From positions 18,604 to 82,603 of the forward strand of contig MTOH01000006.1 of the NCBI GenBank assembly GCA_002011615.1: 64,000 nucleotides of DNA. Reading direction: 5' to 3'. Below, one piece after another: positions 26,527-36,464 of this stretch. Numbering within the stretch: position 1 is the stretch's first letter; each line of letters begins with the position of its first letter. A program made the position numbers and the translations under genes. Source of the stretch: Candidatus Hydrothermus pacificus. GTDB lineage: Bacteria > Hydrothermota > Hydrothermia > Hydrothermales > Hydrothermaceae. The notes beneath the pieces are model-generated. The model had not been told where the DNA came from and did not search any database. It saw nothing but the letters and a program-made list of their open reading frames with translations.

Positions 26527-27801
26527 TTATAAACTGATAACATCTTCAATTTCTATTTTTTCATCAGGAATACACATAGAAATACCCATTCTATCATTAT
26601 CCATTATTTCATTCAATGTATCATTAACCTCTTTAATACTCAAATCCTTAACCTTTTGCATAACAGTGTCAACATCAATGTAATTTGATAAATAAATTTC
26701 AAGATTTGCAAGCCTTAAAAGCCTTGTTGATGTGTTTTCAAGGGAAATTGCAAGATTCCCCAGAGAAAAACTCTTTGCCCTTTCAAGTTCTTCTTCTTTA
26801 AGACCCTCCTCTTTAATTTTTCTTAATTCCTCCTGTATCACTTTAAATGTTTTTGAAAGATTTTTTAAGTCAACCGAAAAGGAAATTCCAAAAATACCTG
26901 TATCCGAATGGAAGTCAACAAAAGAAGAAATTGTGTATACAAGACCGAGTTCTTCCCTCAGTTTCTGGAAAAGCTTTGAACTCATATTCCCACCTATAAC
27001 ACTGTTTGAAATCATGAGGTGATATCTTCTCTCATCTGCAAAACCAAATGTTCTGAATGCAATCATACATTGAACCTGTCTTAAATGGGGGTAAATTTTC
27101 TTCCTCAGCAGGGGTTTTCTAAAGGGAAATGATGTCCTTTCTTTAAGTTCATTTGCTTTCTTTAATTTGAAGTGGTCCTGGATGTGTTCAACAAACTTCT
27201 CATGCTCCACATCACCTGCAGCAATTATAACAAGATTTTCAGGCAAAAAAATACCTGACCAGTAATCCAGAATATTTTCCCTTTTGAATTTCTTTATACT
27301 TTCTTCTGTTCCAAGTATTTCTTTTGATAGAGGATGTCCGAAAAAAAGGGATTCATAAACCATTGAATGGAGATTTTCATCGGGATCATCCAGGAATTCC
27401 TTATATTCTTCTAAAACAACATTTCTTTCTTTTTCAATATCATCTTTTTTGAACAGGGGATGAGAAAATAAATCTCCTATCACATCAACTGCAATTTCAA
27501 GGTCTTCACCCGGTATTTTTGAGTAAACAGCCATCATCTCCTTGGCAGTAAACGCATCAAGCATCCCACCTCTATCCTCAACTTCTTTTGAAATCTCATA
27601 AGGATTCCTGTTTTCTGTCCCTTTAAAAATCATATGTTCAATAAAATGTGTTATACCTCCAAGGTTTTAAGGCTCGTCTCTTGTGCCTCTTAAAAGAAAA
27701 GCTCCCAGCGAAACACTTTTAAATCCAGGAATTCTTTCAGAAACTATTTTTAAACCCGATGAAAGGATTGTTTTATTATAGAACCTGTTTTCTTTTCTCA
27801 A
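26527..27801 (-). pseudogene. M16 zinc peptidase gene with one in-frame TAA
   Basis: Processing-protease/insulinase family. The frame runs from a TTG at 27801, within the end of pnp, to 26527 (424 codons plus stop) with one TAA at 27667-27669. Before the stop: TILSSGLKIVSERI ... LRGTRDEP, the normal M16 start. After it: NLGGITHFIEHMIFKGT with the zinc site HFIEH, then the conserved Glu region ERNVVLEEY. Family members have E, P or similar at the stop position, so GAA to TAA is the simplest change. Reinitiation at the ATG at 27633 would give 368 aa without the HxxEH site. Either a real inactivating mutation or a base-call error. Confidence 0.8.
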
Positions 27802-29884
27802 CTTCTATTGACCCTTTTTCAATTGCTGCTTTTCTTGAAAGTTTTAATCTTCCCTGTTCATCAATTCCAAGAACCTTAACCATTATCTCATCACCTACTT
27901 TGACAATCTCGTCTGCTCTTTTAACTCTTTGTTTAGAGAGTTCTGAAACATGGACAAGTCCTGTTTTGCCGCGAGAAATTTCAACAAATGCACCATAGGG
28001 TGCAACCTTTACCACTTTACCCATGTAAACCTTACCTACTTCAATATCCTGAACTATCTCCTCAATTGTTTTTTTTGCCTCTTCAATATTCTCGTATTCT
28101 GAACCATAAATAGTAACCTTACCGGTTTCATCATCAATATCTATTTTAACATCCGTTTTTTCAATAATCTTCCTGATAACTCTACCACCAGGACCTATAA
28201 CTTCACCTATTCTCTCTCTGGGTATAAAAAAAGCGGTTACCTTTGGGGCAAACCTGGAAAGCTTTTTTCTTGGCCTTTCTATTGTTTTGTCCATTATGTC
28301 CAGTATAAAAAGCCTCGCATCCTTTGCTCTTTCAAGAGCCTCTTTGAATAAATTAAAGGGGAGCCCTTTTCTTTTTAAATCCAGTTGAATCGCGGTTATT
28401 CCTCTTCTTGTTCCTGCGACTTTAAAATCCATATCTCCAAAATGGTCTTCAGCACCTATAATATCTGTCAGCAGAATGTAATCATCTTTTTCCTCCATAA
28501 GCCCTATTGAAATTCCTGCAACCTGTGATTTAATAGGAACACCTGCATCCATAAGAGAAAGCGATGCACCACAAACCGTCGCCATCGAAGAAGAACCGTT
28601 TGATTCAAGGATATCTGAAACCACCCTTATAGTATAGGGGAAATTATTCTCCATGGGGATTAACGGTTCAACCGCTCTTTCTGCCAGATTTCCATGCCCT
28701 ATTTCTCTTCTGGAAGGCCCCCTTAAGGGCTTTATTTCTCCTGTTGAGAAAGGTGGAAAATTATAATGAAGCATAAATCTTTTTGTTTCTTCTCCTTCAA
28801 GTTCAGAGAGTCTTTGTTCGTCTTCCTTTGTTCCGAGAGTGGTAACAACAAGTGCCTGGGTTTGACCTCTTGTAAACAGTGCGGAGCCATGGGTTCTCGG
28901 CAATATTCCCACCTCACAACTAACAGTCCTTATTTCTCTGTCTTTTCTTCCATCCATCCTGATTTTATCAGAGAGGGTTTTCTCTCTCACTATTTTTCTT
29001 TCTGTTTCATAAAGAACGTATAAAATCTGTTTTTCTTTTTCCGGAAAAATTTCTGAAAGGTTTTTGACAATCTTTTCTTCAGATTCTTTTAAAATCTTTT
29101 CCCTCATTGTTTTTTCGGGCATAAAAAGAGCATCTTCAAGTTCTTCTCTATATTTTTTTATTTCCTCATATATCTCTTTTTCAGGAATTATTCTCTGCCC
29201 TTCTTTTTTTTCTTTGCCTATCTTATCCCTAAGGGTATTCTGAATTTTTATGATATCGTTTATATAAGGCATTGCAAACTCTATTGCATTGCACAAGATA
29301 TCTTCTGTGACTTCCTTTCCCTGAAATTCAATCATCACTATTTCATCATTTTTACCGGCAAGCAAAAGATTAAAATCACTTTTTTCAATCTCTGACCTTG
29401 ATGGATTTATTACAAATTTTCCATCAATAAACCCCACTCTTACAGCACCTATTGGACCTTCAAAAGGAATATCAGAAATTGTAAGGGCACAGGATGCGCC
29501 AAGGATGCCAAGCAAGTCTCCTTCCTGTTCCATATCATAGGACAAAAGATAAATGATGACCTCTATGTCTTCAACAAAATTTTTGGGGAAATGAGGCCTT
29601 AACACCCTATCAACAGCTCTTCCATATATTATCTCTCTATCTCTGGGCTTACCTTCTCTTTTGAAAAAACCGCCTGGAATTTTACCTGCAGCGTAGGTTT
29701 GCTCTCTATATTCCACAAGAAGTGGTAAAAAATCTCTTTCTTCTTCTGATTCCTTAGAAACAACTGTGACAAGTATTACACTGTCACCATATTTCAGGAT
29801 AACGCTTGAATCAGTTTGCTTTGCTATTTTACCTGTTTCAAAAACAAGTTCTTTGTCATCTATTTTATACTTCGCAACTTCCAT
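27776..29884 (-). CDS. pnp: Polynucleotide phosphorylase
   Basis: 3'-5' phosphorolytic exoribonuclease of the degradosome. 702 aa: two RNase PH domains with an all-alpha linker (second half with FPPFSTGEIKPLRGPSRREIGHG and the catalytic region TDIIGAEDHFGDMDFKVAG), a KH domain (GEVIGPGGRVIRKIIEKT) and a C-terminal S1 domain (GKVYMGKVVKVAPYGAFVEI). Standard length. Follows rpsO by 6 bp, the common rpsO-pnp pair. Confidence 0.98.
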   Translation of the reverse strand: MEVAKYKIDDKELVFETGKIAKQTDSSVILKYGDSVILVTVVSKESEEERDFLPLLVEYREQTYAAGKIPGGFFKREGKPRDREIIYGRAVDRVLRPHFPKNFVEDIEVIIYLLSYDMEQEGDLLGILGASCALTISDIPFEGPIGAVRVGFIDGKFVINPSRSEIEKSDFNLLLAGKNDEIVMIEFQGKEVTEDILCNAIEFAMPYINDIIKIQNTLRDKIGKEKKEGQRIIPEKEIYEEIKKYREELEDALFMPEKTMREKILKESEEKIVKNLSEIFPEKEKQILYVLYETERKIVREKTLSDKIRMDGRKDREIRTVSCEVGILPRTHGSALFTRGQTQALVVTTLGTKEDEQRLSELEGEETKRFMLHYNFPPFSTGEIKPLRGPSRREIGHGNLAERAVEPLIPMENNFPYTIRVVSDILESNGSSSMATVCGASLSLMDAGVPIKSQVAGISIGLMEEKDDYILLTDIIGAEDHFGDMDFKVAGTRRGITAIQLDLKRKGLPFNLFKEALERAKDARLFILDIMDKTIERPRKKLSRFAPKVTAFFIPRERIGEVIGPGGRVIRKIIEKTDVKIDIDDETGKVTIYGSEYENIEEAKKTIEEIVQDIEVGKVYMGKVVKVAPYGAFVEISRGKTGLVHVSELSKQRVKRADEIVKVGDEIMVKVLGIDEQGRLKLSRKAAIEKGSIEVEKRKQVL

Positions 29885-29890
29885 AATCTA

Positions 29891-30148
29891 TCATTTCCTC
29901 ATCTTTTGCAAAACTTCTTTATATTTATCAAAATCTTTTCTTTTGAGATATCTCAGAAATCTTCTTCTTCTTCCAACAAGCTTTATAAGTCCATATCTTG
30001 AATGAATGTCTTTTTTGTGCTTTTTCAGATGCATTGTTATATCTTTTATCCTTTGTGTAAGGATAGCTATCTGAACCTCTACAGAGCCTGTATCCTTCTC
30101 ATGTGCTCTGAATTTTTCAATTATATTTTGTTTAACTGTTTTTTCCAT
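29891..30148 (-). CDS. rpsO: Ribosomal protein S15
   Basis: Binds the 16S rRNA central domain. 85 aa with FRAHEKDTGSVEVQIAILT, HLKKHKKDIHSRYGL and the C-terminal VGRRRRFLRYLKRKD, all S15 hallmarks. Start overlaps the ribF end by 17 bp. A GGAGGTAA sits before the ATG. Confidence 0.97.
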   Translation of the reverse strand: MEKTVKQNIIEKFRAHEKDTGSVEVQIAILTQRIKDITMHLKKHKKDIHSRYGLIKLVGRRRRFLRYLKRKDFDKYKEVLQKMRK

Positions 30149-31046
30149 GAGTTACCTCCTTTATTTTCCTCACATCTTCTTCTATTTGCATCTTAAGGGA
30201 TTGGATTTTCTTAAATCTTTTACTTTCCCTTAAAAATTTTTTGAATTTAATTTTTATTTCTTCACCGTACAGGTCTCCATCAAAATCCAGAATATAAGCC
30301 TCTATAATTCTCTCACTTCCACCCAGCGTAGGACTTTTGCCCACATTAATAGCAGATATATAAGTCTTATTCTCCAGATTAAGCTCACCCATATAAACCC
30401 CCTTTCGAGGCAAAATTTTTACCTCTGGAACCTCAATATTCACTGTTGGAAACCCGATTTTTCTTCCTATTCTCTTACCACAGGCTACTTTGCCTTTTAA
30501 CTCATAAAATCTTCCTGTAAATTTTTTAAACTCTTCCATTTTCCCTTTTTTCAAAGCCCTTCTTAAAGAGGAACTTGATATCTTCCTGTTACCCTCTTTT
30601 TCATAGGGAAGAAGAACTAATATTATATTGTTTTGAATGCAAAATTTCCATAAAGAGGGTGTATTACCCTGAGCCCTTTTTCCAAAAGTATGGTCAGGTC
30701 CTGCAACCCATACACAAGGTTTAAATTTATTATTAATTATTCTTAGGAACTTTCCATAAGGAAGATTCCTGAGATTTTCATCAAATTTTAAGAATACAAG
30801 AAAATCAATATCAAACTCTTTTATTATACAAATCTTCTCATTCTCATCGGTCAGGACAAAATCCTTCTTTCCCTCGATAAAGACTCTGGGATGGGGAGAA
30901 AAGGTAATTAACATAGAGGGTTTTTCCCTTTCAAGTTCTTCAATTATTCTGATATGTCCCTTATGAAGCCCATCAAAACTGCCCACACTGATGGACCTGA
31001 CCCTGCACTTTTCAATATCCTTTAAACTGGTGAAAATAACTTTCAT
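30132..31046 (-). CDS. ribF: Bifunctional riboflavin kinase / FAD synthetase
   Basis: Makes FMN then FAD from riboflavin. 304 aa: N-terminal nucleotidyltransferase with SVGSFDGLHKGHIRII, and VAGPDHTFGKRAQGN; C-terminal flavokinase with GRKIGFPTVNIEVPEVKILP and KGVYMGELNLE. Overlaps truB by 4 bp upstream and rpsO by 17 bp downstream. truB-ribF-rpsO-pnp is a widely conserved order. Confidence 0.95.
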   Translation of the reverse strand: MKVIFTSLKDIEKCRVRSISVGSFDGLHKGHIRIIEELEREKPSMLITFSPHPRVFIEGKKDFVLTDENEKICIIKEFDIDFLVFLKFDENLRNLPYGKFLRIINNKFKPCVWVAGPDHTFGKRAQGNTPSLWKFCIQNNIILVLLPYEKEGNRKISSSSLRRALKKGKMEEFKKFTGRFYELKGKVACGKRIGRKIGFPTVNIEVPEVKILPRKGVYMGELNLENKTYISAINVGKSPTLGGSERIIEAYILDFDGDLYGEEIKIKFKKFLRESKRFKKIQSLKMQIEEDVRKIKEVTHGKNS

Positions 31047-31921
31047 TCTTTGAAGATGATTTTCTTGGGTAAAAGTTTGTTACCGGAAATCTGACCCACT
31101 CCTATAAAACTACCCCTGTTATCATAAACCCTTACAAAAGACAGCTGTCTTACCCCGTGGGAAAATTTCATAAAAGAACTTGTTCTCAATGTACTACCTT
31201 TTTTAAAATTCTCGGTCCCTTTTTCTTTTAAATAAATTTCAGGAAAATGTAAAATACCATAATCAACAGGGAGAATTTCTTTTTCAATATTTTTTTCTTT
31301 TTCTGTCACAGCCTCTTTTATTGAAAAATGACCAACTCTTTCTCTTATAAGTTCTTCAACAATACCCACAGTCCCTATTTTTTCTCCTATATCCTTTGCC
31401 AGTGTCCTTATATAAGTTCCTTTTGAGCACTTTACTCTCACCTTACATTTAGGCATTGAAAACTCAAGAAGTTCTATCTCTCTTATAAAAACCTTTTTAG
31501 GTTTTGCCTGAAGTAAAATTCCCTCCTTTGCAAACTCATAAAGTCTTTTCCCTTTTCTTTTTACGGCTGAAAAAGGAGGAGGAATCTGTTCAATAAATCC
31601 CTCAAATTCTTTTAAAATTTTCACAAAATATTCTCTTTTTATATCTGGAACCTCTTTTTTTAGAATCACCTCTCCTGTGATATCCCAGCTGTCAGTTAAA
31701 ATCCCAAACATTATATCAGCAACGTAAACCTTTTCAAGTTCCATGACAAAAGACAGCAGTCTTGTTGCCCTGCCAAGTCCAACGACAACAACACCTGAAG
31801 CGTTGGGGTCAAGATTACCTGCATGACCCATCTTCTTTTCCTTTATCTTGTCCTTGAGAAATCTTATACAGTCATAAGTTGTCCATCCCTTAGGCTTGTT
31901 GAAATTAATGAAGCCATCCAT
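31043..31921 (-). CDS. truB: tRNA pseudouridine-55 synthase
   Basis: Makes pseudouridine 55 in the T-loop of tRNAs. 292 aa. N-terminal INFNKPKGWTTYDCIRFLKD, the catalytic motif GHAGNLDPNASGVVVVGLG (catalytic Asp in LDP), and CSKGTYIRTLAKDIGEKIG. A C-terminal PUA-like part follows. Start overlaps rbfA by 17 bp. Confidence 0.96.
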   Translation of the reverse strand: MDGFINFNKPKGWTTYDCIRFLKDKIKEKKMGHAGNLDPNASGVVVVGLGRATRLLSFVMELEKVYVADIMFGILTDSWDITGEVILKKEVPDIKREYFVKILKEFEGFIEQIPPPFSAVKRKGKRLYEFAKEGILLQAKPKKVFIREIELLEFSMPKCKVRVKCSKGTYIRTLAKDIGEKIGTVGIVEELIRERVGHFSIKEAVTEKEKNIEKEILPVDYGILHFPEIYLKEKGTENFKKGSTLRTSSFMKFSHGVRQLSFVRVYDNRGSFIGVGQISGNKLLPKKIIFKE

Positions 31922-32222
31922 CTTTCTCTTCTTCCTTGACTTTCCTGAATTTAATTTGCGGTATTTCCCTTATAAAGACCTTTTTTGATATTTTTCTTCT
32001 TATGTATCCCTTTGCTCTATCCAGGGCTTCTCTTATTTCTCTGTCTTCCTTATCTCTTAGAAAGGAATAATAAACTGTTGCCCATTTCAAATCATCTGAA
32101 ACCTCTACCTTCAAAACCCATATATCTCTCAGCCTCGGGTCATTTATCTCCTCTCTGAAAATTTCTGATATTACCTCAAGCAAAAGAGGACCTATTCTCT
32201 GGCTTCTTTTATAAGGTTTCAT
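31905..32222 (-). CDS. rbfA: Ribosome-binding factor A
   Basis: 30S maturation factor with a KH-type fold. 105 aa from the ATG at 32222 (MKPYKRSQRIG), which follows the preceding stop by 1 bp; a frame extending to 32258 would run into the previous gene and lacks family similarity. EIINDP-like segment EEINDPRLRDIWVLKVEVS and the Trp-Ala-Thr-Val strand match RbfA. Confidence 0.93.
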   Translation of the reverse strand: MKPYKRSQRIGPLLLEVISEIFREEINDPRLRDIWVLKVEVSDDLKWATVYYSFLRDKEDREIREALDRAKGYIRRKISKKVFIREIPQIKFRKVKEEEKDGWLH

Positions 32223-32223
32223 A

Positions 32224-32505
32224 TTAAAAATATTCCTTTTTAAAGTCGAGTATCTCAAAATCAGGGTTATCCTTTAAAAAATCAAATATTTTCTGGACTC
32301 TGGAATTTAAGAAGTGTGTATCCTTACCTGCAAGTGCAATTATAAATTTACTCCTCTGCCACATGTTTTCATAATCAACTTCTGCAATTGATATTTTAAA
32401 ATTATTCTGCAGACTATCTTTTATGCTCTTAACCACTTTTCTTTTATCTTTCAGACTTCTACAATAGGGAAGAAAAATTTCAAAGACGATTTTACCCGCT
32501 ATCAT
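32224..32505 (-). CDS. ylxP: DUF503 / YlxP-like protein
   Basis: 93 aa of the DUF503 family: CRSLKDKRKVVKSIKDSLQNNF, SIAEVDYENMWQRSKFIIAL. Conserved between infB and rbfA in many bacteria; precise role unknown but probably linked to ribosome maturation. Overlaps infB by 4 bp. Confidence 0.9.
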   Translation of the reverse strand: MIAGKIVFEIFLPYCRSLKDKRKVVKSIKDSLQNNFKISIAEVDYENMWQRSKFIIALAGKDTHFLNSRVQKIFDFLKDNPDFEILDFKKEYF

Positions 32506-34769
32506 TCAAGTTTCTTTTCAACCTTTATTTCTCTGTAACACTCTATCACGTCACCTTCTCTTATCTGATCAAAATCTTTAATCTTAATACCACATTCATA
32601 ACCTTCAGCCACTTCTCTAACATCCTCCTTAAATCTTTTAAGAGACTCAATCTCACCTTCAAAAACAATCTTGCCTTCTCTTACGAGTTTAACTCTGGAA
32701 TCCCTTGTAATTTTACCTTTTATAACCATACATCCTGCAATTCTACCAACCTTTGATATTCTGAACACCCTTCTTATTTCAACTTCTCCTGTTTTTTCGA
32801 GTTTTACTTCAGGTTCAAGTAGGCCCTCCAGTAATTTTCTCACATCATCTATCACCTCATATATAACACGGTATTCCTTTATTAAAACACCTTCCCTTTT
32901 TGACGCTTCTTTTGCTTTAAAGTCAATGCCTGTGTTGAATGCTATGATTATTCCTTTTGCTGCTGAAGCGAGAAGAACATCCGATTCAGTAACAATACCA
33001 ACCCCTTTATGCACAATAAGACTTCTCACTTCTTCATATTCAAGTTTTGACAGAATATCTGAGAGGGCATCCGCAGAACCCTGACAATCAGCCTTTATTA
33101 TCAGGGGAAGTTCTTTTAATTCACCTTTTCTTATTTTTTCCTGTATGTCGGTAAGAGCTCTGTAAAGTTCCCCCCTTGCAATCTGTTCTTTTTTTAATAG
33201 CTTTTTCTCTTCAGCAACTTTTTTTGCCTCTTTCTCATCTCCAAAGGAAATCAGCATATCTCCTGCTTCAGGCAATTCCTCAAGTCCCTGAATCTGAACC
33301 GGTGTTGAAGGTGGCGCTTCAAAAACTTTCTCTCCCCACTCGTTGTACATTGCCCTTACTCTTCCACAGGTGCTTCCAGCAACCACAAAATCACCCACCT
33401 TTAAAATGCCTGCCTGAACTATAACCGATGCAAGAGGACCTTTACCCCTATCAAGTCTGGACTCAAGTATAACTCCTCTCGCACTGGTATCAACAGATGC
33501 AAACAGTTCCATCTCCTCTGCCTTAACCAGAATTGCATCAAGAAGCTCTTCAATTCCTTCGCCTGTTATTGCAGAAACATTGACCGTCATCGTATCACCA
33601 CCCCAGTCCTCGGGAACAAGGCTGGAATCCGCAAGCTGTCTTTTGACAACTTCTGGGTTTGCATTGGGTAGGTCAATTTTATTAATAGCCACTATTATAG
33701 GAACTTTCGCAGCTTTTGCATGAGAAATTGCCTCCTTTGTCTGCTCTTTTATTCCCTCATTGGCTGCTACAACAAGAACCACTATATCAGTCACCTGGGC
33801 ACCTCTTGCTCTTAAAGCAGTAAAAGCCTCATGACCCGGTGTATCTATGAAGGTTATTTTTTCGTCATGATGTTTCACCTGGTACGCACCTATGTGCTGA
33901 GTTATTTTCCCATACTCCTTAGAAGCCACATCGGTTTTTCTAACATAATCCAGAATAGTGGTTTTACCATGATCTACATGTCCCATAACCGTAACTACAG
34001 GTGGTCTTTTGACAAGTCTGCCTTCTTGTCTTTCTTCCTTTTTCTCTTCCAGTTCCACAAGTTTTGCCTCATAGCCAAAATCTTCTGCTACAATAGAAAT
34101 AGTATCCACATCAATGATCTGATTCATGGAAACAAAAAGTCCCATGTTTATGCACTTGTGAATAATTGCACTGGGAGGAACTGCAAGCATTTTTGCGAGT
34201 TCGGCAACAGTCAAGGGACCCGAAATCTTTAATACTTTCTTTTTTTCCTCAACAATTTTTTTACTCTCTGAGTCCTTTTTGTGCTTCTTCTTTACCTTTA
34301 CTCCTCTTTCTATAATTGCCATTGTCTTTTTTATCTTTTCCTGGACTTTCTTATCATCAAATTTTTTAACCTTTTCTTTTTCTTCTTTCTCTTCGGTCTT
34401 TATACCCAGGATTTCCCTTTTCCTTTTTAAACTTTCCTCCTCCTTTTTCTTTTCCTCCTCAAGCTTCCTCTTTATCTTCTCTTCAACTTCTTTCTCCACT
34501 ACGCTTCTTATAGATTTTACCGGGTAACCCTCTTTCCTCAATAGCTCTTTCAAAGCCTTTGAAGAAAGACCCAGTTCCTCAGCCAGCTTTATAACACTCC
34601 TACCTTCCTTTTTTATCTCTTTTTTGCCTGTCTTCTTTTTAGTTTTAACAGTTTTTTTTGCTTTTGTTTTTTTTCTGACTTCTGATTTCCCTTTAGCCTT
34701 TACTTTTGATTTTGTCTTCGATGCTGGTTTATCTTTTTTCTTGGTTTTTTTCTCTGTCTTTTTTTTCAT
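32502..34769 (-). CDS. infB: Translation initiation factor IF-2
   Basis: GTPase delivering fMet-tRNA to the 30S. 755 aa: a very Lys-rich N-terminus (1-55), an IF2_N helix bundle (SVIKLAEELGLSSKALKELL), a Lys/Glu coiled region (about 95-180), a second IF2_N (LTVAELAKMLAVPPSAII), the G domain with VTVMGHVDHGKTT (G1), DTPGHEAF (G3) and NKIDLP (G4), then domains II to C2. Normal for a diderm of this AT content. 17 bp after nusA. Confidence 0.98.
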   Translation of the reverse strand: MKKKTEKKTKKKDKPASKTKSKVKAKGKSEVRKKTKAKKTVKTKKKTGKKEIKKEGRSVIKLAEELGLSSKALKELLRKEGYPVKSIRSVVEKEVEEKIKRKLEEEKKKEEESLKRKREILGIKTEEKEEKEKVKKFDDKKVQEKIKKTMAIIERGVKVKKKHKKDSESKKIVEEKKKVLKISGPLTVAELAKMLAVPPSAIIHKCINMGLFVSMNQIIDVDTISIVAEDFGYEAKLVELEEKKEERQEGRLVKRPPVVTVMGHVDHGKTTILDYVRKTDVASKEYGKITQHIGAYQVKHHDEKITFIDTPGHEAFTALRARGAQVTDIVVLVVAANEGIKEQTKEAISHAKAAKVPIIVAINKIDLPNANPEVVKRQLADSSLVPEDWGGDTMTVNVSAITGEGIEELLDAILVKAEEMELFASVDTSARGVILESRLDRGKGPLASVIVQAGILKVGDFVVAGSTCGRVRAMYNEWGEKVFEAPPSTPVQIQGLEELPEAGDMLISFGDEKEAKKVAEEKKLLKKEQIARGELYRALTDIQEKIRKGELKELPLIIKADCQGSADALSDILSKLEYEEVRSLIVHKGVGIVTESDVLLASAAKGIIIAFNTGIDFKAKEASKREGVLIKEYRVIYEVIDDVRKLLEGLLEPEVKLEKTGEVEIRRVFRISKVGRIAGCMVIKGKITRDSRVKLVREGKIVFEGEIESLKRFKEDVREVAEGYECGIKIKDFDQIREGDVIECYREIKVEKKLE

Positions 34770-34786
34770 TTATTCTCTCTTTCTTT

Positions 34787-36007
34787 TCATTCAAACAGGG
34801 TTTTATTTTCCTCAATTATTTTATCAATTTCGCTTTCATCGGCTATAAGCTTTGCACTTTTTAACCTGCCAATTAATTCTTCAATAGAAAAAACCCCGTC
34901 AACTTCCTTCGCAAGAATCGCTTTTGTTTCGTGATCAAGATTGAGTTTCTCAACAGGCACTTTTTTCTTCCCGTCATACTCACTTTGAGAAAGAACCCAT
35001 ATTTCTTTACCAACAAGTTTGGACGCGAGTAAAACATTTTGAGAGGCGGTTCCTTTTGCAACCCTTATTTCCTCATCAGGGACAACCGCTGTAATTTTGT
35101 CTTCTTCAATATTAACATTAACAGGATGTGCAGGAGAGAGTGCCCTTGCTGCAAAGGTAAGCATATCAGGGTCCCACTTTATTACATCTATTCTTTCGCC
35201 TGACAGTTCTTTTGTAACTGATTGAATTCTCGTGCCCTTAATTCCCACACAGGCTCCAAGAGGGTCAATCTTTTCATCTTTAGAATGGACTGCAACCTTT
35301 GCTCTTTCACCAGGAAATCTCGCTATACCTTTTATTTCTATTATTCCCTCCATGAGTTCAGGAACTTCCAGTTCCATAAGTTTTTTTAAAAAATCAGGGT
35401 GGGTTCTTGAAAGCTTAACAAAGGGTCTTTTACCTTTTGTATCTATTTCCAGAATAATTGCTCTTATGTTCTGTCCGGGTCTGTATCTTTCTTTTTTTAT
35501 CTGTTCCTCAGGAGGTAAAAAACCTTCAACCTTTCCAAGACCCACATATATTCCTGTTTTATCAACCTTCTGAACCATCCCGGTTATTATTTCTCCAACC
35601 CTCTCTTCAAAGCCTTTGTATATGTGCTGCTTTTCAGCCTCCTGTATTTTTTGAAGAAAGATCTGTCTCATCCTTAATATAACACTTCTCCCTATTTCGC
35701 TTTTAAGGTCTACAGGCACCTTTATCCTGACACCAGGAACAGCAAGAGGATAATATTCTCTCGCCAGATCAAGTTTTATCTGATATCTGTGGTCATCAAT
35801 CTCCTTCACAACTTCTTTTTCAACCTTCATATCTATTTTACCTGTTTTTGCATCAATTTCAACCTCTATGGGGTAATCCGGATCCCTGTATACTCTTCTT
35901 ATAGCAAAAACAAAGGACTCCCTTAAAGAACTCACAACAAATTCTCTGTCAAGCCCTCTTGTTCTTGTAATTTGGTCTATTAACTCTTTAATTTCAAAAC
36001 TTTCCAT
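34787..36007 (-). CDS. nusA: Transcription termination/antitermination factor NusA
   Basis: RNA polymerase-bound elongation factor. 406 aa from the ATG at 36007 (MESFEIKELIDQITR); an upstream in-frame extension to 36046 is not family-like. N-terminal domain with FAIRRVY, S1 domain (GEIITGMVQKVDKTGIYVGL), two KH domains (DPLGACVGIKGTRIQSVTKEL, EIWVLSQSEYDG region). Lacks the long acidic C-terminal repeats of gamma-proteobacteria. Overlaps rimP by 14 bp. Confidence 0.96.
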   Translation of the reverse strand: MESFEIKELIDQITRTRGLDREFVVSSLRESFVFAIRRVYRDPDYPIEVEIDAKTGKIDMKVEKEVVKEIDDHRYQIKLDLAREYYPLAVPGVRIKVPVDLKSEIGRSVILRMRQIFLQKIQEAEKQHIYKGFEERVGEIITGMVQKVDKTGIYVGLGKVEGFLPPEEQIKKERYRPGQNIRAIILEIDTKGKRPFVKLSRTHPDFLKKLMELEVPELMEGIIEIKGIARFPGERAKVAVHSKDEKIDPLGACVGIKGTRIQSVTKELSGERIDVIKWDPDMLTFAARALSPAHPVNVNIEEDKITAVVPDEEIRVAKGTASQNVLLASKLVGKEIWVLSQSEYDGKKKVPVEKLNLDHETKAILAKEVDGVFSIEELIGRLKSAKLIADESEIDKIIEENKTLFE

Positions 36008-36464
36008 TTTTATCCCACTCCGTAAGCTGTGTTTTTTTAATTTCACTGAAATTTATGTAAATAAGGTTATCTTCTCTTTCAAGGGTTATCTTATTATCAT
36101 TTACATCAACAAGGGTTCCTGTCTCTTCTTTACCTTCATTACAAACAACTCTCACATGCTTGCCTTTCGCCCATTCAAATTCCCTCTTTTTTCTGAGAAC
36201 TCTATCAAGCCCGGGTGATGAAACTTCAAGAATATAATCCAGTGGAATTGATTTCAAATAAAGGAGTTCTGATATTTCTTCGGCCAGTTTTTTAGTGTCT
36301 TTAACAGTTATACCTGAGGGTGAATCAACAAAAATTTCTATTTTACCTTTTCTACCCCTTCCCTTCCAGTTTATATCCACAAGTATGTAACCTTCTTCTT
36401 TTAAAAAGGGCTCAATAATCTCTTCTATCTTTTTTTCAATTTCTTCTTTTTCAAAGGTTTCCAT
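35994..36464 (-). CDS. rimP: Ribosome maturation factor RimP
   Basis: 30S maturation factor upstream of nusA in most bacteria. 156 aa with EGYILVDINWKGRGRKGKIEIF, GITVKDTKKLAEEISELL and the signature DYILEVSSPGLDRVLRKKREF. Start lies 14 bp inside proS. Confidence 0.95.
   Translation of the reverse strand: METFEKEEIEKKIEEIIEPFLKEEGYILVDINWKGRGRKGKIEIFVDSPSGITVKDTKKLAEEISELLYLKSIPLDYILEVSSPGLDRVLRKKREFEWAKGKHVRVVCNEGKEETGTLVDVNDNKITLEREDNLIYINFSEIKKTQLTEWDKNGKF

Noticed and set aside
27776..27801. TTG at 27801 as a certain start of the M16 gene
   Set aside because: It is a plausible start inside pnp, but there is no clear Shine-Dalgarno, so only the frame and not the exact start is claimed.
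34279..34848. Long Phe/Ser-rich frames opposite infB
   Set aside because: They mirror the Lys-rich N-terminus of IF-2 on the other strand, with no RBS or family likeness.
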